In this document: one piece after another, positions 16,698-25,140 of the stretch
Numbering within the stretch: the stretch's first letter is position 1
How the letters are laid out: the number at the start of each line of letters is the position of its first letter
Source: an uncultured Alphaproteobacteria bacterium
Lineage (GTDB): Bacteria; Pseudomonadota; Alphaproteobacteria; Rs-D84
Direction: 5' to 3'
Assembly: GCA_944389465.1 (NCBI GenBank)
Contig: CALXML010000011.1
Span: 1-36,054, forward strand
Length of the DNA: 36,054 bases
Notes under the pieces: model-generated
What the model saw: only the letters and a program-made list of their open reading frames with translations
Told to the model about the DNA's origin: nothing
The model's database searches: none
Program-made: the position numbers and the translations under genes

Positions 16698-18629
16698 ATG
16701 GAAATTACGCAAATATTTATGATTGTCGGTGGAAGTTTGGCTGGACTGTTATTGCTGGCATTGCTGGTGTTATTTTTTGTGTCCAGAAAATCCCAGAAAG
16801 TTATGCAATCTGTGCTGAAATTAATAACCAATCCGGAAAATGCCCGTGTTCAGGATGCTGTTCGTGTGCTGAATACCATATTGGCAGATGAAATGATAAA
16901 ATTAGAGGCGAATTTTCAAAATATTCGTGATGAATTAAATGCGCAAATATCTGCTGCGACGGAATTAAAGAATAATTTGGACGAACAAAATGCGCGGTTG
17001 GCGGCGACCACAGATGATGCCACTAAAAAAATATCTGTTATGTCGCAACGTTTGGATAATACCGTGTCCGGTTTGCATGAAATTGTTGAATCCCAAAAAT
17101 GGCAGGATGTTGAATTGTCCACTGACAGATTCAGCGCAACTGTTAATGATTTGCTGGCAAAAATAGACGTCACCACCCAAGATGCAACCGAACGCACGGC
17201 ACAAATTCAGACCGGAATTGAAAAATGGATGGCGTCGGGTGATGCATTATCAGAAAAGTTAAAGTCTGAATTTGATTCTAATGCCACACAAATGCAGGGT
17301 TTAAATGCTGAATACACCACCATGCAGCAGAATATGTCTGAATTGGCGCAAACAACGGCAAATGGATTTGAAAATGTAAAGTCTGCGGCCGCAAATTATA
17401 CCGATGTGATGGATAAAAATAATGCTGCGTTGGATGAGCATTTAAGCAAAATGGATTCGTTTAATAAACGTGCACAAAAGCAATTAAATGCACAGGTGAA
17501 TGCCCTGACCAATACTGCAAATGTTGTTGCCGGTCAGGTCAGATTATCTGAAACGTCTGTTGAATCACAGGTGCGAAAATTAACAAATGCGGTTGAATCA
17601 CTGATGACATCTGCCACCACGACCGAGGCCGCCGTTCGTAATATATCCAAGGAATTAACCGAACTGTGCAATCACTTTAACAAGGATATAACAGGGTTTA
17701 CCAATGATATTGTTGGAGAATTAAAAACTGTGTCTGGGGTTGCTAATTCCACGTTGGAAAACACTAAAACTGCGGCGGGGGCGTTTTCTGAATCTGTACG
17801 GGCAATGGCAACAGGTGTGCGCGAAACATTAATAGAAATGAATACGGCGCATACACAATTATCTGGACAATCTGAAAATCTGATAAAGATGTCTGCGGAA
17901 ACAACAGCGCAATTACAACCGTTGTCTGAACTGATTGAAAAGTATTATTCTGCCCTGCCCGATTTGGCGCGTGATTCCGTGGCGACCGGCGATAATCTGC
18001 AAAAGATAGTGGAAAATCTGAATGAAAAAATTGGATTAATGCGCCAAACGGTGGCTGATTCTACGACGGCGATATCTGAATCTGCCGTGAAACTGGAGGA
18101 TTTAGCCGGTCAATCGCGCCAGCAAATGATTGATTTAATGGCTGATTATACCAAGGCCGTTAATACAATGCAAACGTTAAACAAGCAAATGGTGGTGGCA
18201 CGTGCAACTGCGCCAATGGATGCAATGGGTGTTACGCCCAGTGCGCCATCTTATGGCCGCATAAATACACAGGATTTTTTAAAGCAAAGTGAACGTATGT
18301 TTGAAAAAATGCATGAACAGGCATTGGATTTAACCCGTGCGGCTGGTGTGGATATCCCCGATGTTGTTTGGAAAAAATACCATGGTGGTGACAAGACCGT
18401 CTTTTCAAAATGGTTTGCCAAAATTATGGCGGCGGCTGATAAAAAACAAGTCCGTGAAATGCTGAAAACAAATGCGGCATTCCGTTCACAGGCAATGCAA
18501 TTTGTGCGCAGTTTTGATAAAATTTTGTCCACTGCACGGGCGGCCGATGGCACGGATAAATTGGCCGGCACATTGGCAAAAACTGATTTAGGTCAGATTT
18601 ATATTGCATTAAAGGGGCATGTGCAATAA
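16698..18629 (+). CDS. Membrane-anchored coiled-coil protein with conserved C-terminal domain
   Basis: 643 aa from the ATG at 16698, chosen because GGGGGGA lies 5 bases upstream. A single N-terminal transmembrane helix (about 6-27) is followed by about 480 residues of Ala/Thr/Asn-rich helical heptads resembling chemoreceptor or phage tape-measure proteins, without a chemoreceptor signature. From about 540 there is a compact Lys/Trp-rich region (KYHGGDKTVFSKWFAK, VREMLKTNAAFRSQAMQFVRSFDKIL, DLGQIYIALKGHV) that looks like a real folded domain. It is not RmuC: no nuclease motif is visible. Function unknown; perhaps an envelope or cell-division scaffold. Confidence 0.75.
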   Translation: MEITQIFMIVGGSLAGLLLLALLVLFFVSRKSQKVMQSVLKLITNPENARVQDAVRVLNTILADEMIKLEANFQNIRDELNAQISAATELKNNLDEQNARLAATTDDATKKISVMSQRLDNTVSGLHEIVESQKWQDVELSTDRFSATVNDLLAKIDVTTQDATERTAQIQTGIEKWMASGDALSEKLKSEFDSNATQMQGLNAEYTTMQQNMSELAQTTANGFENVKSAAANYTDVMDKNNAALDEHLSKMDSFNKRAQKQLNAQVNALTNTANVVAGQVRLSETSVESQVRKLTNAVESLMTSATTTEAAVRNISKELTELCNHFNKDITGFTNDIVGELKTVSGVANSTLENTKTAAGAFSESVRAMATGVRETLIEMNTAHTQLSGQSENLIKMSAETTAQLQPLSELIEKYYSALPDLARDSVATGDNLQKIVENLNEKIGLMRQTVADSTTAISESAVKLEDLAGQSRQQMIDLMADYTKAVNTMQTLNKQMVVARATAPMDAMGVTPSAPSYGRINTQDFLKQSERMFEKMHEQALDLTRAAGVDIPDVVWKKYHGGDKTVFSKWFAKIMAAADKKQVREMLKTNAAFRSQAMQFVRSFDKILSTARAADGTDKLAGTLAKTDLGQIYIALKGHVQ

Positions 18630-18638
18630 AACTTACCC

Positions 18639-18667
18639 TTGTTTTAAGAACAAATATGCTGTATAAT
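18639..18667 (+). promoter_or_regulatory. Promoter of structured RNA B
   Basis: TTGTTT (18639-18644), 17 bases, perfect TATAAT (18662-18667). Predicted start near 18674. Confidence 0.7.
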
Positions 18668-18673
18668 TTTGAT

Positions 18674-18927
18674 GTTAGCGGGTGTTCCGTTAATGGGGCG
18701 TCAGAACCTCTGCCTTGGCGTCAAACGCTTATAGTGTTATGACGACACAAATTTCCTGAAATATGTTTTATGGTTTAGTAGGGTTTGTGCACAACCGGCG
18801 CAACGGCGATAACGTCGTGCTATATCCCATCCGGCACCAAGGGCAGTGATTCGTCCGGACAATATGAATACACCAGCAATTGTTATTATGTTAAATGATA
18901 AACGGGCATATTTTTATATGCCCGTTT
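18674..18927 (+). ncRNA. Structured RNA B, unidentified
   Basis: This 310-base gap holds a strong promoter, a folded core and a terminator but no plausible ORF. The outer stem pairs GCGGGTGTTC (18678-18687) with GAATACACCAGC (18866-18877). Inside are CGTCA...TGACG (18719-18744, with an internal AC/GT and CT/AG ladder), ACGGCG-ATAA-CGTCGT (about 18806-18821) and TCCGG...CCGGA (about 18830-18859). The overall closed-stem layout could fit a 6S-like RNA, but I cannot align it to 6S, tmRNA, SRP or RNase P signatures. It is distinct from A/C/D. Confidence 0.65.
18900..18927. terminator. Terminator of RNA B, also usable by tmk
   Basis: Twelve-bp palindrome AAACGGGCATAT/ATATGCCCGTTT with loop TTTT, lying between RNA B and the convergent tmk gene. 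Confidence 0.85.
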
Positions 18928-18939
18928 ATATATGTTGAA

Positions 18940-19626
18940 TCAACGGGTTTTTGATTTAATTAAATTATCAATTACTGGGCGCAGGTGGGAAAATACTTCG
19001 TCAATTCCCATACGTGTGCCATCGGCACGCATTTCATCAACAACTGTCCATGTTGTTGGATTTGCGGTTGCAATTTGTTTGTATACCTGTGATACGTCGT
19101 ACAACAGTTTAAAATCACTTTCGTGAATATCTGGCCGGCCATTCTGATACTGTTTTAATCCAGTGTTACGCATATTGTATGATATACGTGGGTCCAGATA
19201 TAAATATATATTGTAATCAGGTTTAATAATGCCCAATTGATTAAATTCTAAATCCTGCATAAATTGAATTTTTTGTGGCCATTGGTCGCGTGGACATTTT
19301 GCAACTGAAAAAGAATTGCTGTATGTGTATCTGTCCAATACAACCCATTTGCCATCATGCAACCATTCTGATATTTGTGGTTGGTGTTGTAATCTGTCCA
19401 GTGCGTATGGCAACATTGTGTATTCGGCGGGTAAATCGCGCACAGTACCAAATTTGCCATTTAAATAATCGCGTATCATACGGCCAAAATATGCGTTATA
19501 TTGTGGAAAATCCAACGTTTCGGCCGCAATACCACGCGATTGTAAATATTTTATAATATTCATCACCTGTGTGTGTTTGCCGGCTTTGTCGGTGCCCTCT
19601 AGGGCAATCATATATCCATTTTTCAT
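18940..19626 (-). CDS. tmk: Thymidylate kinase with atypical P-loop
   Basis: Phosphorylates dTMP to dTDP for DNA synthesis. 228 aa from the ATG at 19626 (GGTGAT lies 4 bases upstream). Fold landmarks are the P-loop ALEGTDKAGKHTQ (about 8-20), the DR motif VVLDRYTYSNSF, and YLYLDP. The P-loop has GKH where bacterial dTMP kinases have GK followed by Ser/Thr, and the EGTDKAGK part is closer to eukaryotic or viral-like variants. Activity is expected but a divergent specificity is possible. Last gene of the cysS-trcR-rpoD-tmk block, separated from rpoD by a terminator. Confidence 0.85.
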   Translation of the reverse strand: MKNGYMIALEGTDKAGKHTQVMNIIKYLQSRGIAAETLDFPQYNAYFGRMIRDYLNGKFGTVRDLPAEYTMLPYALDRLQHQPQISEWLHDGKWVVLDRYTYSNSFSVAKCPRDQWPQKIQFMQDLEFNQLGIIKPDYNIYLYLDPRISYNMRNTGLKQYQNGRPDIHESDFKLLYDVSQVYKQIATANPTTWTVVDEMRADGTRMGIDEVFSHLRPVIDNLIKSKTR

Positions 19627-19647
19627 TTTTATCACCATTTATAATAA

Positions 19648-19668
19648 AGTCCCACAAATTGTGGGACT
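19648..19668 (-). terminator. rpoD terminator
   Basis: Ten-bp stem AGTCCCACAA/TTGTGGGACT followed on the minus strand by TTATTATAA. Read-through would feed tmk. Confidence 0.75.
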
Positions 19669-19676
19669 GTTGTTTA

Positions 19677-21755
19677 TTAATCTTCCAAGAAACTGCGTAA
19701 TTTACGTGCACGTGTTGGATGTTTCAGTTTGTTTAACGCCTTTTGTTCAATCTGACGAATACGTTCACGGGTAACGCCAATGTATTCACCAACCTCTTCC
19801 AAGGTGCTGGTTTTATTGGTACTCATACCAAAACGTTGACGCAGGACGGTTTCTTCCTTGGGGTCCAGTTCAGATAAAATTTGTGTAACAATTTTACGCA
19901 AATTTTTCTGTGCGGCCGATACGAACGGATTTTTTGCGGTTTCATCAGCAATGATTTCAATGCGGCTGCTGTCATCCTCGGTACCGACGGGGGCCTCTAG
20001 TGAAATTGGTTTCAAGTTTACTTTTAATGCCTTGTGTATTTTATCAACAGGCAGGTAAATAATCTTGGACAATTCTTCGGGTGTGGGCTGGCGACCATAT
20101 TTATGCATAAATTGGCGCGTTGCGCGTTGAATTTTGTGTATGTTATCAATCATATGCACAGGGATGCGGATGGTGCGCGCTTGGTCAGCGATGCTGCGGG
20201 AAATACCCTGTTGAATCCAATTGGTTGCATATGTTGAAAATTTGTTCCCCAAACGATAATCAAATTTATCAACGGCCTTCATTAATCCGATATTGCCGTC
20301 CTGAACCAAGTCAGAAAAATCCAACCCCAAACCGCGATTACTGGATTTTTTTGCAAATTTGATTACCAGACGCAGGTTGGCCTCTATCATTTCGCGTTTT
20401 GCGCGGGCGGCTTCGGCCTGACCGCGGCGGACCAGTTCCACAACCTTTTTATATTCGGCGGTTGGTTGGCCTGTTTCAATGGCGATTGCGGTGATGTCCT
20501 CTTGGATTTTTAAAATATCATTTTCATGCTTTTTAGCAAAATTGGCCCAAGTTGGGTTTTTGCTGCGCATTAATTTTTTTACCCAATTGCGATTTATTTC
20601 ATTGCCGGTATATTCAGCCAGAAAATCTTCGCGTTTAATTTTGTTCGCCAATGCCAAACGTAATAATTTACCCTCTAGCCCCATTAACAATTGGTCGCGT
20701 TTGGTTAATTGGTCCAATATTTCCGCAATACGGTCATCGTTCAGGCGGATTTTGCTGACGTGTTCAAACAATTCCAACCGCATTTTAGTATATTTCTTTT
20801 CCAGTGCATCGTCTGGTTTGGATGATGTTTCCAGATTTTCCAAACGTTTGGCCTGTAATTTTTGCATATTGTTAAATATGCGTTTGATTTTGCCGAACAG
20901 TTCCATAACCATTGGCATTAAAGCATCTTCCATTACTGGGATTGGAACGCCGGATGTACTGCGTGGGGTATCGTCTTTCTTGATACCGTCATCTTCATCA
21001 TCATCTTCGTCTTCGTCGTCATCAGACAATGCGGATTCTTCTAAATCATCCAAATCATCATCGTCCAAATCGTCAACGTGTTCAACACCCTTGGACTTTA
21101 ATGTTTCTGAAATAGCGGCCAATGATTTTTGTTCAGAATCACTGGAATACATCACTTCTAGATTAACGATATAGCGCAGGCGAATATCTTCGTTTAATAA
21201 CTGTTGATACCAATCCAACATGGCGCGTATCGTCATTGGACTTTCGCACAAACCGTATACCATCAGGCGGGATGCGGCCTCTATGCGTTGGGCAATGGCA
21301 ACCTCGCCTGCGGCGGTTAATAATTGTACTGTACCGATTTGCTTTAAGTAAGATTGGACGGAATCCTGAACACCCAAAACCAGATTGCCAGTTTGGCTGC
21401 GTTCCAATTGTTTGGCATAGTGTTCATAGTCATCTTCGTTAACGTCAACCTGTTCGGCGTCTGCATTCAATAAATTACGGGTTTTATCCAATGATTCTTC
21501 GGAATCATCGTCGTAATATTTTTCCATGCTTTGCGCATAACTGTCAGTTTCCAGAATTTCCAAACCTAAATCTTGTTGGAAAAAGTCCAAAACTTCGTCT
21601 TTTTCTTCGTTTGGAACCTCGTCCGCGTCGGTTGCAGCGTCAAAGTCCATTTTGGACAAGTATCCAATTTCCACCGAATTAGTGGCCAGTTTTTGCAAGT
21701 TTTCCGGTAAAGAATCAATCAATAACTTGGTTGCTTCGTCCAATTTTTTTGCCAT
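19677..21755 (-). CDS. rpoD: RNA polymerase sigma factor RpoD (sigma70)
   Basis: Primary sigma factor, 692 aa. Start at the ATG at 21755 (GGGAAGGG upstream), not the in-frame TTG two codons earlier. Region 1.1 is followed by a very acidic Asp/Glu-rich insert (about 235-270), the non-conserved region, then region 2 (LDFSDLVQDGNIGLMKAVDKFDY, FSTYATNWIQQGISRSIADQ), region 3 and region 4.2 (TLEEVGEYIGVTRERIRQIEQKAL). In region 2.3 the usual Thr-Trp-Trp is Thr-Asn-Trp, and the Arg and Thr nearby are Gln and Ser, affecting residues that contact the -10 element. Downstream of trcR and upstream of tmk. Confidence 0.97.
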   Translation of the reverse strand: MAKKLDEATKLLIDSLPENLQKLATNSVEIGYLSKMDFDAATDADEVPNEEKDEVLDFFQQDLGLEILETDSYAQSMEKYYDDDSEESLDKTRNLLNADAEQVDVNEDDYEHYAKQLERSQTGNLVLGVQDSVQSYLKQIGTVQLLTAAGEVAIAQRIEAASRLMVYGLCESPMTIRAMLDWYQQLLNEDIRLRYIVNLEVMYSSDSEQKSLAAISETLKSKGVEHVDDLDDDDLDDLEESALSDDDEDEDDDEDDGIKKDDTPRSTSGVPIPVMEDALMPMVMELFGKIKRIFNNMQKLQAKRLENLETSSKPDDALEKKYTKMRLELFEHVSKIRLNDDRIAEILDQLTKRDQLLMGLEGKLLRLALANKIKREDFLAEYTGNEINRNWVKKLMRSKNPTWANFAKKHENDILKIQEDITAIAIETGQPTAEYKKVVELVRRGQAEAARAKREMIEANLRLVIKFAKKSSNRGLGLDFSDLVQDGNIGLMKAVDKFDYRLGNKFSTYATNWIQQGISRSIADQARTIRIPVHMIDNIHKIQRATRQFMHKYGRQPTPEELSKIIYLPVDKIHKALKVNLKPISLEAPVGTEDDSSRIEIIADETAKNPFVSAAQKNLRKIVTQILSELDPKEETVLRQRFGMSTNKTSTLEEVGEYIGVTRERIRQIEQKALNKLKHPTRARKLRSFLED

Positions 21756-21794
21756 GAACAAACCCTTCCCGTGTGTTAAGTGTTGGTTTATTAT

Positions 21795-22325
21795 TTATTG
21801 TTTTGTGCTTTTTTTAGCCTTGGTTACGGCATCATGCAACGCAGATTCAGATACCAAACCCAAAACAATAGGACTTTGAATTTGAATTGCCGAGTAAGAT
21901 TTATGTGTTTTATTACGCACGGACGCAACTGTTGGGTTGGTGCTGCGCATCAAGCGGGCGATTTGTCCATCTGATAATTCAGGATAATTTTTCAAAATCC
22001 ATAATATACCACCCAAGCGATTTTGGCGATGTAATTTTGGTGTATAACCAACGCCACGTTTGTTCTGCGCCTTTTGCGCCATAACGATTTCTTCGCGTAA
22101 TGTCAGGCGTGCATCGGGGTCAGCCTCGCACCGTTCAATGTCTGCGCGGGTTAATTGGCCGTTCAAGATTGGATTTAATCCCTGAACTTTGGTGGTTTCT
22201 GCATCGGCAATATTTTTAACCTCTAATTCATGCAGACCGCAAAAATCCGCGATTTGTTCAAACGTCAATGACGTATTTTCAATCAGCCACAATGCAGTGG
22301 ACTTTGGCATATATGGGTAATTCAT
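21795..22325 (-). CDS. trcR: Cell-cycle transcriptional regulator TrcR (DUF1013)
   Basis: 176 aa from the ATG at 22325, preceded by AGAGGAACG. The frame open upstream lacks a better start. The sequence matches the alphaproteobacterial DUF1013 group: MPKSTALWLIENTSLTFEQIADFCGLHELEVKNIADAE, then NPILNGQLTRADIERCE and LSDGQIARLMRSTNPTVASVRNKTH. Two helix-turn-helix-like segments are visible (about 20-36 and 117-135). TrcR contributes to cell-cycle gene expression in Caulobacter relatives and associates with RNA polymerase. Its position 39 bases upstream of rpoD fits that. Confidence 0.85.
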   Translation of the reverse strand: MNYPYMPKSTALWLIENTSLTFEQIADFCGLHELEVKNIADAETTKVQGLNPILNGQLTRADIERCEADPDARLTLREEIVMAQKAQNKRGVGYTPKLHRQNRLGGILWILKNYPELSDGQIARLMRSTNPTVASVRNKTHKSYSAIQIQSPIVLGLVSESALHDAVTKAKKSTKQ

Positions 22326-22398
22326 AGAACGTTCCTCTTGTTGCTGGGGTGCAATATACACCAAAATGGCACTAAATTCAAGCCATTTTTATATAAAA

Positions 22399-22430
22399 AT
22401 TACACCACGAATTAAATCCAGTGGTGTAAT
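22399..22430 (-). terminator. cysS terminator
   Basis: Stem ATTACACCAC/GTGGTGTAAT with loop of 12, followed on the minus strand by TTTTTATAT; separates cysS from trcR. Confidence 0.8.
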
Positions 22431-22450
22431 AATTGTATATCGGGATTTTT

Positions 22451-23878
22451 TTATATTTTTTTTACGATTTTTGTCCCATCGCGCGTGTCAACAACCGTCC
22501 AACCGGCGGCATCAATTTGTGCGCGTAATTCGTCGGCGCGTGCCCAATCGCGGGCGGCCTTGGCCGTGGCACGTTCGTTCGCCAATGCCACGATTTCAGC
22601 CGGCGCAGTTTCGGATTCTGCATCGTTTAACTGTTTTGCACGGTCAATAAATTGCAGACCCAACAGACGGTCTATAAATTCAAACAATGCAATTTTAGTT
22701 GATGCATTGGTGGTTTTGTCCCTTAATAATTCTTGGATTTGTACTAATGCCTCGGCTGTTTTCATATTGTCTGATACCGGTGATAAAATTTTATCGTGCC
22801 ATACGTTATATTTTTCCACATCCATTTTATCCGGTGCAGAATCTGTTAAAATGTCGGCTACACGGCGAATAATGTTTTTATATCCGTTTGCGGCCGCATC
22901 CATGGCATCCCATGAAAAAGCCAATTGTGTTTGATAATGTCCCAACAATATAAAATACCGATATATCATTGGGTCATACCCACGATTACGCACAGCGTTC
23001 AGCCCCAGAAATTCCCCGTTTGATTTACTCATTTTTTCGCCAGATTTATCCACCAAAAAACTGAAATGCACCCAATAATTTACCCATGGTGCACCAGTGA
23101 TGGGTTCGCTTTGCGCAATTTCATTTGTATGATGAACGCGTGATAAATCTTCGCCGCCGGTATGAATATCAAAATGATTGCCCAATAATTTCATACTCAT
23201 TGCGCTGCATTCTGCGTGCCAACCTGGGAAGCCCACACCCCATGGACTGTCCCATTCCATTTGGCGTTTTTTATCACGTGGTGAAAATTTCCACAATGCA
23301 AAATCAGTTGGATTACGTTTTGCGTCATTAAATTCAACGCGTGCACCGGCACGATTGCCCGACAAAGAACCACCTGTTAATGCGCCATATGCGGCAAATT
23401 TACTGGTGTCGTAATAAATACCGTCATCTGGGATTTCATATGTGTATCCCAATTCTTCCAGTTTTTTGACCAGTTCAATTTGTTCGGCGATATAATCAGT
23501 CGCACGTGGCATATCTGTTGGACGCATAATATTTAAATCATCATAATCGTGCAGAAATTCGTCCGTATAGAATTTTGCAATATCCCAAACGGATTTGTTT
23601 TCACGCGCTGCGCCGCGTTCCATTTTATCATCGCCACTGTCGTCATCGTCACTGGTTAAATGGCCAACGTCGGTAATATTCATAACATGGTGAACATCAT
23701 AACCATTTTCAATAAACATACGTTTCAGTATGTCGTTATGAATCATAGTACGTAAATTTCCAATATGCGCATAATGATAAACCGTTGGACCGCATGAATA
23801 AAACCCCATTTTGCCAGCGACCAATGGTTTGAATTCCTCTATTTTACGTGTCATGGTATTAAATAATTTTATTGTCAT
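22451..23878 (-). CDS. cysS: Cysteinyl-tRNA synthetase
   Basis: Class I synthetase charging tRNA-Cys. 475 aa. The zinc/substrate cysteine is in GFYSCGPTVYHYAHIGNLRT (about 24-43) with the HIGN variant of HIGH; other zinc ligands are in WHAECSAMSMKLLG and HTGGEDL-HHTNEIAQSE; KMSKSNGEF is the KMSKS loop. The C-terminal anticodon-binding part ends ARDWARADELRAQIDAAGWTVVDTRDGTKI, as in the family. A ribosome-binding site AAAGGAC lies upstream. Confidence 0.97.
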   Translation of the reverse strand: MTIKLFNTMTRKIEEFKPLVAGKMGFYSCGPTVYHYAHIGNLRTMIHNDILKRMFIENGYDVHHVMNITDVGHLTSDDDDSGDDKMERGAARENKSVWDIAKFYTDEFLHDYDDLNIMRPTDMPRATDYIAEQIELVKKLEELGYTYEIPDDGIYYDTSKFAAYGALTGGSLSGNRAGARVEFNDAKRNPTDFALWKFSPRDKKRQMEWDSPWGVGFPGWHAECSAMSMKLLGNHFDIHTGGEDLSRVHHTNEIAQSEPITGAPWVNYWVHFSFLVDKSGEKMSKSNGEFLGLNAVRNRGYDPMIYRYFILLGHYQTQLAFSWDAMDAAANGYKNIIRRVADILTDSAPDKMDVEKYNVWHDKILSPVSDNMKTAEALVQIQELLRDKTTNASTKIALFEFIDRLLGLQFIDRAKQLNDAESETAPAEIVALANERATAKAARDWARADELRAQIDAAGWTVVDTRDGTKIVKKI

Positions 23879-24098
23879 TATGCGCGTCCTTTTATGATAT
23901 TTGGAATATTATTAAAATAGGTGTTTTATTGCAAACAAAAACGTTTGCCGTGGCAAAGAAAGTTATCTGCGACAGTAACAAGATAAAAACTTTTTCATAT
24001 CAAATATGGTATATTATATCACGCGAATTTGCAACTGGTATTTTTTATGGACTTTTATATGTAATTTTGTAATCTGACAGACAGATAAAGGAAACATA

Positions 24099-24446
24099 AT
24101 GTCATTGCGTTCAAATGATTGCAAACCAACCATGTCATGCCGTTTGGCAACTAAAAACTATTTAATTTTTATTCCACGTAACCAGATTTCAAAATACCAA
24201 TCAGGCCAGGTTATAATTACTGTATTTTATCGTATTCCTGTGCTGGGGACACGTGGCCACCTGATAATGGATGAACAGTTTGACACGTTATCACGTGAAT
24301 TTACATCGTATGATATGGCGCAAAAATTTTACAAACAAAAACAGGCCAGTTATAAAGCACGTAAATCTGCACGATATAAACGATTGTATGATGCCAATAT
24401 TAAATATTTTGCGCAAATAAAACGCATGTACCAGCCAGAAATATAA
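24099..24446 (+). CDS. Small basic protein, unknown
   Basis: 115 aa. The start is supported by AAAGGAAACATAATG. The protein is strongly basic and its C-terminal half is a Lys/Arg/Tyr-rich helix (AQKFYKQKQASYKARKSARYKRLYDANIKYFAQIKRMY), suggesting nucleic-acid or ribosome binding. Two cysteines lie near the N-terminus. I recognise no domain. It lies alone between cysS (divergent) and a tRNA-Ser gene on the other strand. Confidence 0.65.
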   Translation: MSLRSNDCKPTMSCRLATKNYLIFIPRNQISKYQSGQVIITVFYRIPVLGTRGHLIMDEQFDTLSREFTSYDMAQKFYKQKQASYKARKSARYKRLYDANIKYFAQIKRMYQPEI

Positions 24447-24473
24447 AAAATCCCACATACAGTGGGTAAATTC

Positions 24474-24562
24474 TGGCGGAGCGTATAGGACTCGAACCTA
24501 TGGACCGCTGTAACACGGTCACGGATTAGCAATCCGCTGCATTACCACTCTGCCAACGCTCC
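24474..24562 (-). tRNA. tRNA-Ser (anticodon GCU)
   Basis: Eighty-nine bases with encoded CCA on the minus strand. Acceptor stem GGAGCGT/ACGCTCC, discriminator G, long class II variable arm (GACCG...CGGTC), anticodon arm GCGGA-TTGCTAA-TCCGT and T-arm GGTTCGAGTCC. Reads AGC/AGU codons. Confidence 0.96.
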
Positions 24563-24637
24563 GAATGGTTGCAGGGGGTATTATACAGAAACGTAAAATT
24601 AAATGCAAGTCAGAAATCGCACAAGAATACATTCCCA

Positions 24638-24665
24638 TTGCTTTTTTACATCAACATGATATAAT
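24638..24665 (+). promoter_or_regulatory. Promoter of structured RNA C
   Basis: TTGCTT (24638-24643), 16 bases, perfect TATAAT (24660-24665). Predicted start about 24672, exactly where the GAATCC hairpin begins. Confidence 0.7.
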
Positions 24666-24672
24666 TCACATT

Positions 24673-24891
24673 GAATCCATAGGGATGTGGATTCTGGGGC
24701 TTAGTAAACCCCATAACAAACCGATGCAGTAATGCATTGTTATCTGGTGTAATGATGCAACTGCATCGTTATATCCCCGAATAAAGTCGGGGCGTGTTGG
24801 GAATATAACACGGGTAACCGGAATACCAACAGGTCATTGTTTGTTATGATTTTACTAACACCCCGACCACCTATTTGAGTGGTCATTTTTG
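24673..24891 (+). ncRNA. Structured RNA C (new family with A and D)
   Basis: Starts with a GAATCC/GGATTC hairpin (24673-24694). A long-range closing stem then pairs GGGG, TTAGTAAA and CATAACAAAC (24696-24721) with GTTTGTTATG, TTTACTAA and CCCC (24839-24864). Between them are ATGCA/TGCAT (24725-24737), GATGCA/TGCATC (24754-24767), CCCCGA/TCGGGG (24775-24792) and CGTGTT/AACACG (24793-24812) hairpins. The 3' end is a GACCAC/GTGGTC terminator (24865-24884) with ATTTTTG. Most of the otherwise empty 24563-25013 stretch belongs to this RNA. No ORF fits. Confidence 0.85.
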
Positions 24892-24915
24892 TACTGATAT
24901 TCATCCCTTTTGCAG

Positions 24916-24986
24916 TGATTCTCTCCACTGGCTGCGTAAGAAAAAAGCAGTGCAAAAGCAAAAACGCCCAAAAAGGGCGTTTTTTA
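24916..24986 (+). terminator. Second hairpin domain and strong terminator after RNA C
   Basis: CTTTTGCA pairs with TGCAAAAG (about 24908-24958) around an inner CTGC/GCAG stem, then AAAACGCCC/GGGCGTTTT (24961-24983) with a T-run. The RNA C transcript may extend to here when its own terminator is passed. Confidence 0.7.
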
Positions 24987-25013
24987 TTATATTAATCATA
25001 CAAAAAACAAGTC

Positions 25014-25042
25014 TTGACAAATTGTTATTTGTGTTGTACAAT
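25014..25042 (+). promoter_or_regulatory. Consensus promoter of the attenuated small-gene operon
   Basis: Perfect TTGACA (25014-25019), 17 bases, TACAAT (25037-25042). Predicted start about 25049. Confidence 0.75.
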
Positions 25043-25067
25043 TAAATTAATAATTCAAGGGAAGTAA

Positions 25068-25109
25068 ATGTTGACACATTTTGCTTTACACTTGGTAATA
25101 ATAGCATAA
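25068..25109 (+). CDS. Candidate 13-codon leader peptide
   Basis: ATG at 25068 preceded by AAGGGAAGT; encodes MLTHFALHLVIIA and stops at 25107-25109, five bases before a terminator-like hairpin. Spacing is what is seen in transcription attenuators controlled by a leader peptide. No single amino acid is strongly enriched (Leu and Ile are frequent), so the sensed signal is unclear. Confidence 0.45.
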   Translation: MLTHFALHLVIIA

Positions 25110-25113
25110 TTGT

Positions 25114-25140
25114 GGGGCGGTTTTTGCGCCCTATTTTTTA
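25114..25140 (+). terminator. Attenuator-like hairpin before the next gene
   Basis: GGGCG (25115-25119), loop GTTTTTG, CGCCC (25127-25131), then TATTTTTTA. The next ribosome-binding site (GGAGG, 25142-25146) follows at once, so termination here would silence the gene at 25153. Confidence 0.6.

Noticed and set aside
18674-18927. tmRNA, SRP RNA or RNase P RNA
   Set aside because: No T-arm and CCA, no GGAAGCAG-type SRP loop and no P4 signature could be found; 6S remains open.
22366-22650. Plus-strand frame opposite cysS end
   Set aside because: Antisense to a conserved synthetase and to its terminator; no ribosome-binding site.
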